DNA of 33,897 nt, taken from assembly GCF_000239815.1 (NCBI RefSeq), contig NZ_CAFK01000177.1, forward strand, positions 1 to 33,897, given 5' to 3'. The notes below the pieces were generated by a model. It had not been told where the DNA came from and made no database searches. It was given only the letters and a program-made list of their open reading frames with translations. A program made the translations under genes and the position numbers. Position 1 is the first letter of the stretch. Every line of letters begins with the position of its first letter. This DNA comes from Bradyrhizobium sp. STM 3843. GTDB taxonomy: Bacteria; Pseudomonadota; Alphaproteobacteria; Rhizobiales; Xanthobacteraceae. This document shows positions 6,605 through 14,627 of the stretch, in pieces.

Positions 6605-8414
6605 GACACGGCCCCTGGCCGCGCTGCGGGCAGAGCTTCACGGCGCTCGACAGCGACAGCAGGAAGCGGGCGCTGCGGGTGTCGTTGTCCGGCGCGCGAT
6701 AGGACAGCGGGAAGGCGACGCCGAGATCGGCACGCCATTCGTTCGGGAAGGTGAAACGGATACCGGCGCCAACCGAGGTCAGCGCCACGCCGTCGGACGG
6801 GCGGAAGCCGTCGTTCCAGACCAGGCCGGCATCGGCGAAGCCATAGAGCTGATAGCCGAGGAGGTAGGCCCAGTTCAGCTTCTGGTCAAAGCGCAGCTCG
6901 AAAGTGCCGGCGAGGCCATTGTCGCCGCTGATCTCCGCGCTGCGATAGCCGCGCCCGAAGGCGAAGCCGCCGAGATAGAATTGCTGGGAATTGTAGAGCG
7001 GCCCCGAGGCGACCTGTCCGGCGCCGGCGATCTTGATCGACCAGGCATCCGACAGAGTCTGGTAGCGCGTGAACCACGCATTGAGGATCGAGAAGCTGGG
7101 CGAGGTGCCAGCGCGCGACGCCAGCGGATCGTTGGAAGGTGTGGCGCCGAGAATATCCAGGCCTTGGCGGTAGGACACGGTCAGATAGCTGTCGCCGCCG
7201 AACCGATCGCCCCAGCGATAGTCCGAGGTCAGCGTGAGAAAGCGGATGTGATCCTGATAGATCTTTCCGAACACATCGCGCTCCGACACCTCGCTGAAGG
7301 CCAACGCCGCCGTCAGCACCAGCGATGATTGCTGCGACTGGATCGGCGCGATGCTGCCGTGCACCTCGTAGGTCTCGGTTACGGTATTGTCGTTGAAGAG
7401 CCGGCGGATGTCGCCGGGCCGCACTTCGCTATAGAGCGCCGAGGCGCCGACCCGCGCGCCGTCGGTGCCGACAGGCGCGTCATACGACAGCCGTCCGAAA
7501 CTGAGCTGGCGCGGGTCGCCCGGCGTGGTCGACAGGTTCACGGCCAGCGTATCGCCCGGCAGCAGATAGGAGTTGAACGCGGCCGTCGCATAGCTCTGCC
7601 AGGGGCCGACCGTCGACGAGCCGAGATTGTCCAGGCCTGTAAAGCCATAGAGGTGCCATGTCTTCAGCTCGAGCACCAGACGAAAGCGCCCCGTGGCGCC
7701 GCCGAGCTCCTCCAGCGAGGAATCGGCGATGCGCACGCCGCCGCGGCTGTTGATCAGGAGCAGCTGGCGTTCAAGCGTCGCAAGACGTGACGGCTGCTCC
7801 GCCAGCACCGCGTCGAGCATCGGCCGCACGCCGAACTCCTCGGCGCCCGGACCTTTCAGTGTCACCTCGGTGATACCACCTTCGATCACCCGCACCCGGA
7901 CCCGGCCGTCGCTGATGTCCTGCGGCGGCACGATGGCGCGGCTGAGATGGAAGCCGGCCGCGCGGTACTGCTCGGTGATATCTGCCGCAATCGCCGCCAG
8001 ATCGTCCTGCGACACCGGCTTGCCGAGGTAAGGCTGATAGGCCCTCGCCAGTTGCTCGCGCGGCAGCGCGCTCGCCCCGCTCAGAGCAACGCCACGCAGC
8101 ACGAACAGCGGCTTGCCGTGGCCCCGCAGCTCAGGCCGGGGCGCCTGCGACAGGCGAGGTCGAACCGGGGCGGGAGCCGGGCGCGACTGCAGATCGTCGA
8201 AGAACTTCTCGGTCTGTCGCGGATCGAACGCGGGCGGGCTGGCCGGGTCTGCCTGCGCAGGCACGGCACTTGCGGCCGCCAGAAGCGCTGCCACGACGTG
8301 TGCCAACACGACGCGTGCGCGAGCCCGGTTCCGGCCAAGCCCGATGGTCAGCAAGGCGTCTGAATCGCTTGAGAGGACAAATCTCGTGAATGCCGGGACA
8401 CATGAAGACCGCAT
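6600..8414 (-). CDS. ShlB/FhaC/HecB-type TpsB outer-membrane transporter
   Basis: 604 residues in the size range of two-partner-secretion TpsB proteins. A hydrophobic stretch ending in VPAQA (about residue 55) is the likely signal peptide, preceded by an unusually long N-region. A proline-rich linker follows, then POTRA domains (about 100-255, with PFVLRGVALSG-like and AGFHLSRAIVPPQDISDGRV segments). The 16-strand barrel fills the rest, with FGRGYRSAEISGD (the conserved RGY loop-6 motif) and GFADAGLVW. It should move a large beta-helical protein to the cell surface, yet no TpsA gene lies in the window. The C-terminus runs past the last strand (SLSSAVKL) to a Cys-containing end rather than the usual terminal aromatic residue. 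No ribosome binding site is visible at the ATG, so the start may be further in. It diverges from the FecR-domain gene. Confidence 0.88.
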   Translation of the reverse strand: MRSSCVPAFTRFVLSSDSDALLTIGLGRNRARARVVLAHVVAALLAAASAVPAQADPASPPAFDPRQTEKFFDDLQSRPAPAPVRPRLSQAPRPELRGHGKPLFVLRGVALSGASALPREQLARAYQPYLGKPVSQDDLAAIAADITEQYRAAGFHLSRAIVPPQDISDGRVRVRVIEGGITEVTLKGPGAEEFGVRPMLDAVLAEQPSRLATLERQLLLINSRGGVRIADSSLEELGGATGRFRLVLELKTWHLYGFTGLDNLGSSTVGPWQSYATAAFNSYLLPGDTLAVNLSTTPGDPRQLSFGRLSYDAPVGTDGARVGASALYSEVRPGDIRRLFNDNTVTETYEVHGSIAPIQSQQSSLVLTAALAFSEVSERDVFGKIYQDHIRFLTLTSDYRWGDRFGGDSYLTVSYRQGLDILGATPSNDPLASRAGTSPSFSILNAWFTRYQTLSDAWSIKIAGAGQVASGPLYNSQQFYLGGFAFGRGYRSAEISGDNGLAGTFELRFDQKLNWAYLLGYQLYGFADAGLVWNDGFRPSDGVALTSVGAGIRFTFPNEWRADLGVAFPLSYRAPDNDTRSARFLLSLSSAVKLCPQRGQGPCL

Positions 8415-8541
8415 GATTTTGATTAATTTTTTATGGTCAACGAAGGGTTAAGGCGTCCGGGAATGACGAGGCTTTGTCCTAAGGGTCTCTTGAAACATTT
8501 CCGCTAGTTTGCAGTCTCGGCAACTATCGCGAGAGGCCACC

Positions 8542-9762
8542 ATGTTGGGCATTGGCAGTCTGAAACGAGTCCTGACCGCCGCGTTCATCGTCGGCGCGGC
8601 TCAAGCCGCCTGCGCGGCTGATGGCGAGCCCTGGTCGGTGAGCAAATTCTCCGGCGAAGTGTGGGTCATCACGGAAGGCGCGGCTCAGGTCTCGCTCGGT
8701 AGCGACAACGTTCTGAACCCCGGCGACAGCATCCGCACCGGCCACAACGGCCGCGTCCTGCTGACGCGCGGCGCCGAAACCATCCTGATCGCGCCGAACT
8801 CGGTCGTTGGCCTACCCACTGAAGCCAAGGACGGCATGGCAACAACCATCCTGCAGCGCGCCGGCTCGATCCTGCTCGATGTCGAGAAGGGCAACGTCCA
8901 ACATTTCGAGGTCGAGACACCCTATCTCGCCGCGGTCGTGAAGGGCACCCAGTTCAGCGTCACCATCGGGGCTAACAGCACCAAGGTCGAGGTCAGCCGC
9001 GGCCAGGTCGAAGTCGCAGATTTCAAGTCGGGCCAGATCGCGCAGGTGAGGCCCGGCCAGGCGGCAACCGCTTTCACCCATGGCAAGGCCGGACTGAGCC
9101 TCAGCGGCTCCGGCAGCTTCAGCCCGATCGAGCAGGGTCGCCCACGCGCCTCCTCCGTCGATCGCGTTCCGGTCCCCAAGGGAGGCCTGCAGGCGCCACG
9201 CGGCACCAACGGCAGCGTGATCCATGCGCTCCAGTCTGTCGGCGGGTCGATAAGATCAGCCGCTGCGCCTTTGAGCACCCAGCCCGGCGCTGTCGCCAAC
9301 CTTGCCAAGCCGAACGTGGTGCGGATCTCGGCGCCGCTCGGCGAAGTGAAGCTCAATGTGCATCAGGCGACCCATGGGCTCGCCCATGGCGGAGCCACGC
9401 CGGGCGTTCGCAGCGCATCGCGCAGCGATACGGTCTGGAGCGATGCCAAGGCAGGCGTGAGCAGCGCAAGCAACAGCAGCAGCTCCGCCGCCAGCAGCAA
9501 CACCAGCAGTGCGACCGGGGACGCTTCGGTTGCGGCAGCGGTGACGGCCGCAGTCGGCTCGTCAAGCGGATCGGCCGGCGGCGGCAACGGCAACAACTCG
9601 AACGGCAACGGCAATGCGGTCGCCAACAACGGCAACGGCAATTCCGGCGGCAATGGCAATAACGGAAACGGCGGCGGCAACGGAAATGGCAACGGCAATA
9701 GCGAAAACAGCAATGCTGGCGGCAACGGCAATGGCCATGCCTATGGGCACACCAAGAACTAG
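8542..9762 (+). CDS. Exported FecR-domain protein with Asn/Gly-rich tail
   Basis: 406 residues. A Sec signal peptide (1-26) ends in AQAACA before ADGEPW. A FecR-type domain follows (about 40-175: VLNPGDSIRTGHNGRVLL, then VETPYLAAVVKGTQFSV and VEVSRGQVEVAD). The middle (180-310) is low in recognisable motifs. The last 95 residues are a Ser/Ala block followed by NGN/GGN repeats ending in GHAYGHTKN. The domain resembles the periplasmic part of FecR anti-sigma regulators but there is no membrane anchor and no sigma factor nearby, so the protein is probably free in the periplasm or exported further. The ATG has GAGAGG 5 bases upstream. It is followed 69 bases later by a CHASE2 protein, an association that suggests ligand or envelope sensing feeding c-di-GMP control. 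Confidence 0.87.
   Translation: MLGIGSLKRVLTAAFIVGAAQAACAADGEPWSVSKFSGEVWVITEGAAQVSLGSDNVLNPGDSIRTGHNGRVLLTRGAETILIAPNSVVGLPTEAKDGMATTILQRAGSILLDVEKGNVQHFEVETPYLAAVVKGTQFSVTIGANSTKVEVSRGQVEVADFKSGQIAQVRPGQAATAFTHGKAGLSLSGSGSFSPIEQGRPRASSVDRVPVPKGGLQAPRGTNGSVIHALQSVGGSIRSAAAPLSTQPGAVANLAKPNVVRISAPLGEVKLNVHQATHGLAHGGATPGVRSASRSDTVWSDAKAGVSSASNSSSSAASSNTSSATGDASVAAAVTAAVGSSSGSAGGGNGNNSNGNGNAVANNGNGNSGGNGNNGNGGGNGNGNGNSENSNAGGNGNGHAYGHTKN
9575..9740 (+). repeat. Low-complexity GGC/AAC coding repeat
   Basis: A run of GGC-AAC-type codons encodes the NGNGN/GGN tail of the FecR-domain protein. The units are irregular (GGCAAC, GGCAAT, GGAAAC), so the repeat is held more at protein than at DNA level, although slippage could change its length between strains. 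Confidence 0.8.
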
Positions 9763-9831
9763 CTGAGGCCGGCAAGAGGCTGAGACACGGTGCGCGCGCA
9801 AGGCGCACGCACGAATGGGGACTTAAGGGGG

Positions 9832-12591
9832 ATGCTGAAGCATTTGCGGCCGCACGTTCTGGTGCTGATTGCGCTTCTGACTGTCGGCGTCTCCGGCTGG
9901 CATGAGGTGCTGCGCAACGGGCTCAGCGACCTTAGGCTCACGTGGGACAAGCGGCAGGCCAGCAGCGAGATCGCCATCGTCGCTATCGACGCCCATTCGA
10001 TCGAGCGGATCGGCGTCTGGCCGTGGCCGCGGGCTTTGCATGCTGAATTGCTGCGGCAGCTGATGCGTGCGGGCGCAGAGCAGATCGCGTTCGACGTCGA
10101 CTTCAGCGCGCCGTCCGACCCGCCGTCCGACCAGGCTTTCGGTGACGCGCTGCAGGCCGCCGGCGGATCGGTGCTGCTGCCGGCGTTCAGGCAGCCGGCC
10201 GCGGCCGGCGCCCCAGGTGCCGTCCATGTCAACCGTCCCTTGCCGCAATTCGAAGCCAATGCCTGGCCGGTGCTGGTCAACGTCACTGTCTGTCCCGACG
10301 GCAGGGTCAGGCAGTATGCGTTTGGCGAACAGCTTGCGGGCGGCCTGGTGCCGTCGATGGCCGCGGCCCTGACCGGTCGAAGCTTCGCCAGCGACGCGTC
10401 GTTCCTGATTGATTTCGGCATCGATCCCGCGTCGGTGCCGACGATCTCCTATGTCGATGTCATGAACGGCGACCCGGCAAAGCTGGCGCTGCTCAAGGGC
10501 AAGAAGGTGATCGTCGGCGGCACCGCGCTGGAGCTCGGCGACCGCTTCAGCGTGCCGAACGGAAAGATCGTCTCCGGACCTTTGCTACAGGCGCTCGCCG
10601 CGGAATCGATGCTGCAGGGACGCACCCTGCAGATGACCTCGAACGCCGTGACGCTCGCGGGCGTCGTCATCATCCTCATGATGATGATCATGTCCTGGCG
10701 CCGGCTCGGCGCCTTCTGGCGCGTGCTGTTGCTGGTGGCGACGAGTGCCCTGGTCGAGGCTGCGGCGCTATGGCTGCATGCACGCTATGCCGTGGTCCTC
10801 GACAGCTCGCTGCTGCAGCTCGCGATCCTTGCCTATCTGGCGACGATCGCGCTCGACGAAATCGATTTCCGTGGCCTGCTCCGCCGCGTCGCTGAGAACC
10901 GTTTCCAGCGCATCGCAATGTCGCTCAGCGACGGGCTGGTCTGCACCGATGCAGACGGACTGATCACGTTGTGGAATCCGGGTGCCGCGGCGATCTTCGG
11001 CTATCAGGCGGACCAGATCATCGGCCAACCGTTCCGGACGCTCTGCGTCGACCCTGATGATGCTGAGGCGCTGTTCGCGATTCGAGACGCCGCATGGGTG
11101 GCGAAGCTCGCGCCAGGCGGATCGGTGATCGAATTCGATGGTCGCCGCAATGACGGCGAGGTGTTTCGGGTCGAAGCGAGCGTCTCTGCCTGGCAGGGCG
11201 CCGACGGATTGCAATACGGCGCGATCCTGCGCGACGTTTCGCTCCGCAATCGGGAGGCCGAGCGCATCCGCTATCTCGCCGAGCACGACGCGCTCACCGG
11301 GCTGTTCAACCGCAACACGCTTCAGGCGCGGCTCACCGTGCTGCTAAGCGCCGAGGACGCGCTGTCTCGGGACATGGCGCTGCTGGTGATCGGCCTCGAC
11401 GGCTTCCAGCAGATCAACGACATGCTCGGACAGAGCTATGGCGACCTCGTGCTCAGGGCGGTGGCGGACCGACTGACCGCGGAGTTCGGCGGCCAGGGAT
11501 TGGTCGCTCGCTTGAGCGGCGATGAGTTCGCCGTCGCGGTGTCCTACGTTACGGTCGGAGATACCGTCGCGGAGCTCGCCGAGCACGTCGCGCGGCTGTT
11601 CGACGCTCCGCTGCAGGCCGGCCCGCGCCAGCATCATGTCAAAGTGAGCATCGGCGTCGCGGTCCATCCGGAGGGCGGACGGACCGCAGACGAGCTCCTG
11701 AGCAACGGTCATCTGGCGTTCTGCCGGGCCAAGGCGATCCGCCGCGGCCGCCATGTGATCTTCGAGGAGACGATCCGCAGCGAGCTCGAGGCGCGCCTGA
11801 CCTTGGAGGCGGAGCTTGCGCTTGCGGTCGAGCGCAACGAGTTCGAGCTGTTCTATCAGCCGCAGGTCAACCTGCTCGATGGCCGCGCGATCGGCGCGGA
11901 AGCATTGATCCGCTGGCGCCATCCGGTGCGTGGCCTGGTTCCGCCTGCCGCCTTCATTCCCGTGGTCAACACGTCGGCCCTGTCTGAGACGGTCGCGAGC
12001 TGGGTGCTGCAGACGGCCTGCCGCCAGGCCCGAACATGGGAGCTCGCCGGCACTCCGGTTCGAATCGGCGTCAACCTGTCGCCTTCGCAATTGCACTCCG
12101 GCGATCTTGCCGCCCAGGTCGGCAGCCTGCTCCAGGACACCGGACTCTCGCCGGCGCTGCTCGAACTCGAGGTGACGGAGGACATCCTGCTGCACGACGA
12201 GGCCCGGGCGCTCGACATTTTCAAGCGCATCGAGGCGCTCGGCGTCAGCATCGTGTTCGACGATTTCGGCACCGGCTACGCCAGCCTCAGCTATTTGAAG
12301 AAGTTCCGCCTCGACGGTCTGAAGATCGATCGCTCCTTCGTGTTCGATCTCCTGACCGATGCCGATGATGCGGCGATCGTCGGCTCGACCGTGAGCCTCA
12401 GCCGTCAATTGGGGCTGATGGTGATCGCCGAAGGCATCGAGAACCAGGCGACCGCCGACCTGCTGCTGCGGCTTGGCTGCGAGCACGGACAGGGCTACTT
12501 CTTCGGCAAACCGATGCCGGCCGCCGATTTCGAGCGGCAGTTCCTGATGGCGAAAGATGCTGGCGGCGAGGGGCAGCGCGGCGCCGCGTAA
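9832..12591 (+). CDS. CHASE2-PAS-GGDEF-EAL cyclic-di-GMP signalling protein
   Basis: 919 residues. A first membrane helix (about 6-24) precedes a periplasmic CHASE2 domain (25-270) with the family hallmark IVAIDAHSIERIGVWPWPR and AGAEQIAFDVDFS. Three membrane helices follow (270-342), then a PAS domain (about 352-470, NRFQRIAMSLSDGLVCTDADG). The GGDEF domain (about 480-640) has LAEHDALTGLFNRNTL and the active-site variant SGDEF at 562-566. The EAL domain (about 655-905) carries EALIRWRHP (E690), NLSPSQL, LEVTED, DDFGTGY (D810/D811), KIDRSFV and AEGIENQ. All EAL catalytic positions look intact, so phosphodiesterase activity is likely. No RxxD inhibitory site precedes SGDEF. The start is uncertain: ATG 9832 begins at the hydrophobic helix, while GTG 9790 has AGAGG about 10 bases upstream. 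It is probably cotranscribed with the FecR-domain gene. Confidence 0.92.
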   Translation: MLKHLRPHVLVLIALLTVGVSGWHEVLRNGLSDLRLTWDKRQASSEIAIVAIDAHSIERIGVWPWPRALHAELLRQLMRAGAEQIAFDVDFSAPSDPPSDQAFGDALQAAGGSVLLPAFRQPAAAGAPGAVHVNRPLPQFEANAWPVLVNVTVCPDGRVRQYAFGEQLAGGLVPSMAAALTGRSFASDASFLIDFGIDPASVPTISYVDVMNGDPAKLALLKGKKVIVGGTALELGDRFSVPNGKIVSGPLLQALAAESMLQGRTLQMTSNAVTLAGVVIILMMMIMSWRRLGAFWRVLLLVATSALVEAAALWLHARYAVVLDSSLLQLAILAYLATIALDEIDFRGLLRRVAENRFQRIAMSLSDGLVCTDADGLITLWNPGAAAIFGYQADQIIGQPFRTLCVDPDDAEALFAIRDAAWVAKLAPGGSVIEFDGRRNDGEVFRVEASVSAWQGADGLQYGAILRDVSLRNREAERIRYLAEHDALTGLFNRNTLQARLTVLLSAEDALSRDMALLVIGLDGFQQINDMLGQSYGDLVLRAVADRLTAEFGGQGLVARLSGDEFAVAVSYVTVGDTVAELAEHVARLFDAPLQAGPRQHHVKVSIGVAVHPEGGRTADELLSNGHLAFCRAKAIRRGRHVIFEETIRSELEARLTLEAELALAVERNEFELFYQPQVNLLDGRAIGAEALIRWRHPVRGLVPPAAFIPVVNTSALSETVASWVLQTACRQARTWELAGTPVRIGVNLSPSQLHSGDLAAQVGSLLQDTGLSPALLELEVTEDILLHDEARALDIFKRIEALGVSIVFDDFGTGYASLSYLKKFRLDGLKIDRSFVFDLLTDADDAAIVGSTVSLSRQLGLMVIAEGIENQATADLLLRLGCEHGQGYFFGKPMPAADFERQFLMAKDAGGEGQRGAA

Positions 12592-12868
12592 GCCTGCGAT
12601 GTCGTAGCCTTGATTTTTAGAAGTCTTGCCGCGGCGCTTGAATATCGGAAGATGAGGCGCGGCGCACATGAGTGCGCCCTCCCCCTTGTGGGAGACGGCA
12701 TATAGGAAATCGTGGCAAGCTCGGTCGGGCGAGGGGTATGCCTCAACGAGCGTAGTTCGCGGAGAGACCCCCCACCCGATCGAGTGCGTGGATGGTCCGG
12801 AGATGCCCTCTCCCGCAAGGGGAGAGGGCGCTGCACGGCGCAACGCTGACCGACCTCACTCAGTCAAT
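12592..12868. other. Non-coding region downstream of the CHASE2 gene
   Basis: No gene is supported between the CHASE2 protein and the minus-strand PPK2. The region holds the first of two long inverted-repeat elements (listed separately); the rest shows nothing I recognise. Confidence 0.6.
12674..12831. repeat. Long inverted-repeat element (REP/BIME-like)
   Basis: A 22-23-base arm at 12674-12695 (beginning GCGCCCTCCCCC) is complementary, with a few mismatches, to 12809-12831 (ending GAGAGGGCGC). The interior of about 110 bases is GC-rich and non-coding. The CCCTC...TTG..GGGAG hairpin style matches the elements at 16725-16853 and 17821-17959, so these are related dispersed repeats rather than unique regulatory sites. 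Confidence 0.7.
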
Positions 12869-12943
12869 GGTGGGCAAACGCGGTGTAGCCACCGATTCAC
12901 GGCCAGAGGTCCGGTGGGCACGGTGCCAACGCCTTTGCCCACC
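12869..12943. repeat. Inverted-repeat element with GGTGGGCAAA ends
   Basis: GGTGGGCAAA (12869-12878) and TTTGCCCACC (12934-12943) form perfect 10-base terminal inverted repeats around a 55-base interior that repeats the GGTGGGCA motif once more. Elements of this form are widespread in Bradyrhizobium genomes as I remember them. It lies just downstream of the PPK2 gene and could act as a transcript 3' end. Confidence 0.65.
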
Positions 12944-12986
12944 CTACTCTCCTCTCGCAATAACGAACCCAAAGATCGGATTATCG

Positions 12987-13901
12987 CTACTTCTTCCGCC
13001 CCTTGCCCTCGGCTTCCAGCGCCTTGCGCACCGCCTTGAATTCCTTGAGCGAGGCCGGATCGGTGCGCGGAAAATGCAGATCGAGGCTCTCCAGCGTCGC
13101 CACGATGGCCGAGCCGATGACGACGCGTGCAAACCATTTGTGGTCCGCCGGAACCACATACCAGGGCGCAAACGGCGTCGAGGTGTGCCGCAAGATTCCC
13201 TGGTAGACGGCCTGGTAGCGCTGCCAGCGCGCCCGCTCGGTGACATCATTCATCGAGAACTTCCAGTTCTTCGCCGGCTCCTCCAATCGGTCGAGGAAGC
13301 GTTCGCGCTGCTCCTCCTTGGAGATGTTGAGGAAGAATTTCAGGATCACGGTGCCGTTGCGTGTCAGGTAGCGCTCGAAGGCGGAAATGTCCTCGAAGCG
13401 CTCACGCCAGATGTTCTTGGTGATCAGCTTCGGCGGCAGCTTCTCGGCTTTGAGCAATTCGGGATGCACCCGCGTCACCAGGCACTCCTCGTAGTAGGAG
13501 CGGTTGAAAATGCCAATGCGGCCGCGCTCGGGCAGCGCGAGGAAGCTGCGCCACATGAAGTCGTGATCCAGCTCCTTGGATGTCGGCTGCTTGAACGAGG
13601 TGACCTCGCAACCCTGCGGGTTGACACCTTCGAAGATGCTCTTGATCGCGCTGTCCTTGCCGGAGGCATCCATGCCCTGGAAGATCACCAGCAGCGACCA
13701 CCGGTCCTGCGCATAGAGCTTCTCCTGGAAATCGGCGAGCCGCTTGCGGTTCTGCTCGATGATCGCTTCGCCTTGCTCCTTGTCGAGGCCGCCCTTGGCC
13801 TTGGTCTTGTGCGACTTCAGGTGAAACCGCTCGGCGCCGTCGACACGGAACGGCGAAACGAACGGGTCGAGCTCAGCGGCCAGCAAGCGCGGCTTGTTCA
13901 T
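12987..13901 (-). CDS. ppk2: Polyphosphate kinase 2 family protein (class III-like, COG2326)
   Basis: 304 residues from MNKPRLLAAELDPF. The P-loop kinase core has Walker A GMDASGKD at 76-83, then NPQGCEVTSFKQPT, DHDFMWRSFLALPERG and the Walker B/lid segment IFNRSYYEE (132-139). These match the AMP/ADP-phosphorylating PPK2 branch, which uses polyphosphate as phosphate donor in the cytoplasm. The length is normal for the family and the C-terminus is basic (KGRKK). The ATG overlaps the stop of the ancestral Nudix frame as ATGA, implying translational coupling to the upstream gene. Because that upstream gene now carries a frameshift, an uninterrupted 543-codon frame runs from Nudix into PPK2; I treat PPK2 as a separate gene. 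Substrate preference cannot be read from sequence alone. Confidence 0.9.
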   Translation of the reverse strand: MNKPRLLAAELDPFVSPFRVDGAERFHLKSHKTKAKGGLDKEQGEAIIEQNRKRLADFQEKLYAQDRWSLLVIFQGMDASGKDSAIKSIFEGVNPQGCEVTSFKQPTSKELDHDFMWRSFLALPERGRIGIFNRSYYEECLVTRVHPELLKAEKLPPKLITKNIWRERFEDISAFERYLTRNGTVILKFFLNISKEEQRERFLDRLEEPAKNWKFSMNDVTERARWQRYQAVYQGILRHTSTPFAPWYVVPADHKWFARVVIGSAIVATLESLDLHFPRTDPASLKEFKAVRKALEAEGKGRKK

Positions 13902-14612
13902 GGGAGTAAGGCTTCGCTGTCTTCGAATTGCGCTTCGAGAAAGGCGGTGACGAAGCGCGGCATCGTCGCCGTCAGATCGTCCCTCGAGCGAACCAGCAGG
14001 ATCGCGGAAAGTTCCGGCTCGACCTGCGTGGCGAGATTGGCCTCGATGCGGCGTTGCAGCGCCCTCGCTTCCGACGTCGAGCACCCGCATCATCGCGATC
14101 GAGGCGCCGGTGACCACGCAATCCCAATGCGCGCCGGCCTGGTAGTCCGACGGCGACAGCCCCGTCTCCTCCTCGACCTCGCGCGCGACATTCGCTGCGA
14201 TGTCGAGGCTGCCGTCATTGACATCCTCCGGATCGGGCGTGCCGGCCGGGAAATAGATCCTGCCGGCATTGGCGGTCTGCCCGCCCATCACGCCGAGTAC
14301 GAAGGCGCCGTCGGCCGTGCGCAGCGCGCCCATGCCGAAGCCGTTGAAGACGGAGCGATCCGGAAAACCCCAATCGCGCCAGGCGAGCAGATTGGCGAAG
14401 TCGGTTTCGAAATAGCTCGCGCGCAACTGCCCGGCGGCGAATACGGGATCACGTCCGAGCAGCACGCGGCCATTAAACAGCGCCGGTATCGCGCGCTGCC
14501 TTTCCTTGAAATGCGCCGCGATGTCGGCTTGCCGTTCACGTGCAAACGGCCAGTCCCAGGGCTCGACCTTGAAGTCGAGCCCTGTCACGCGATGAATGAC
14601 GACATCGGTCAT
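13898..14612 (-). pseudogene. Nudix hydrolase broken by one frameshift
   Basis: The first 180 codons (14612 to 14073) read as a Nudix hydrolase: MTDVVIHRVTGLDFKVEPW, FNGFGMGALRTADGAFVLGV, AGRIYFPAGTPDPEDV and the core REVEEETGL. The canonical Gly and first Glu of the Nudix box are shifted or absent. After codon GTC near 14073 the frame turns into Arg/Gly-rich non-family sequence. Moving by one base at 14071-14072 restores a plausible ending that starts EARALQRRIEANLATQ, runs 57 residues through SAILLVRSRDDL and FVTAFLEAQF, and stops at 13898 overlapping the PPK2 ATG. A single extra G in CGTCGGAAG explains it. The repaired protein would be about 237 residues. It starts 15 bases after the binding-protein gene ends. 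Either a real disruption or a sequencing error is possible. Confidence 0.8.
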
Positions 14613-14627
14613 GCACACCCATGCTTT

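Noticed and set aside
9575..9740. A CRISPR-like or minisatellite array
   Set aside because: The repeat units are short, irregular and in frame with an Asn/Gly protein tail; there are no spacers.
11344..12843. A 499-codon minus-strand open frame
   Set aside because: It is antisense to the GGDEF and EAL domains and runs into a repeat element; no family resemblance.
12987..14618. A genuine Nudix-PPK2 fusion protein
   Set aside because: About 57 codons between the two domains read as non-family Arg/Gly-rich sequence, while a one-base shift yields a natural Nudix end overlapping the PPK2 start.
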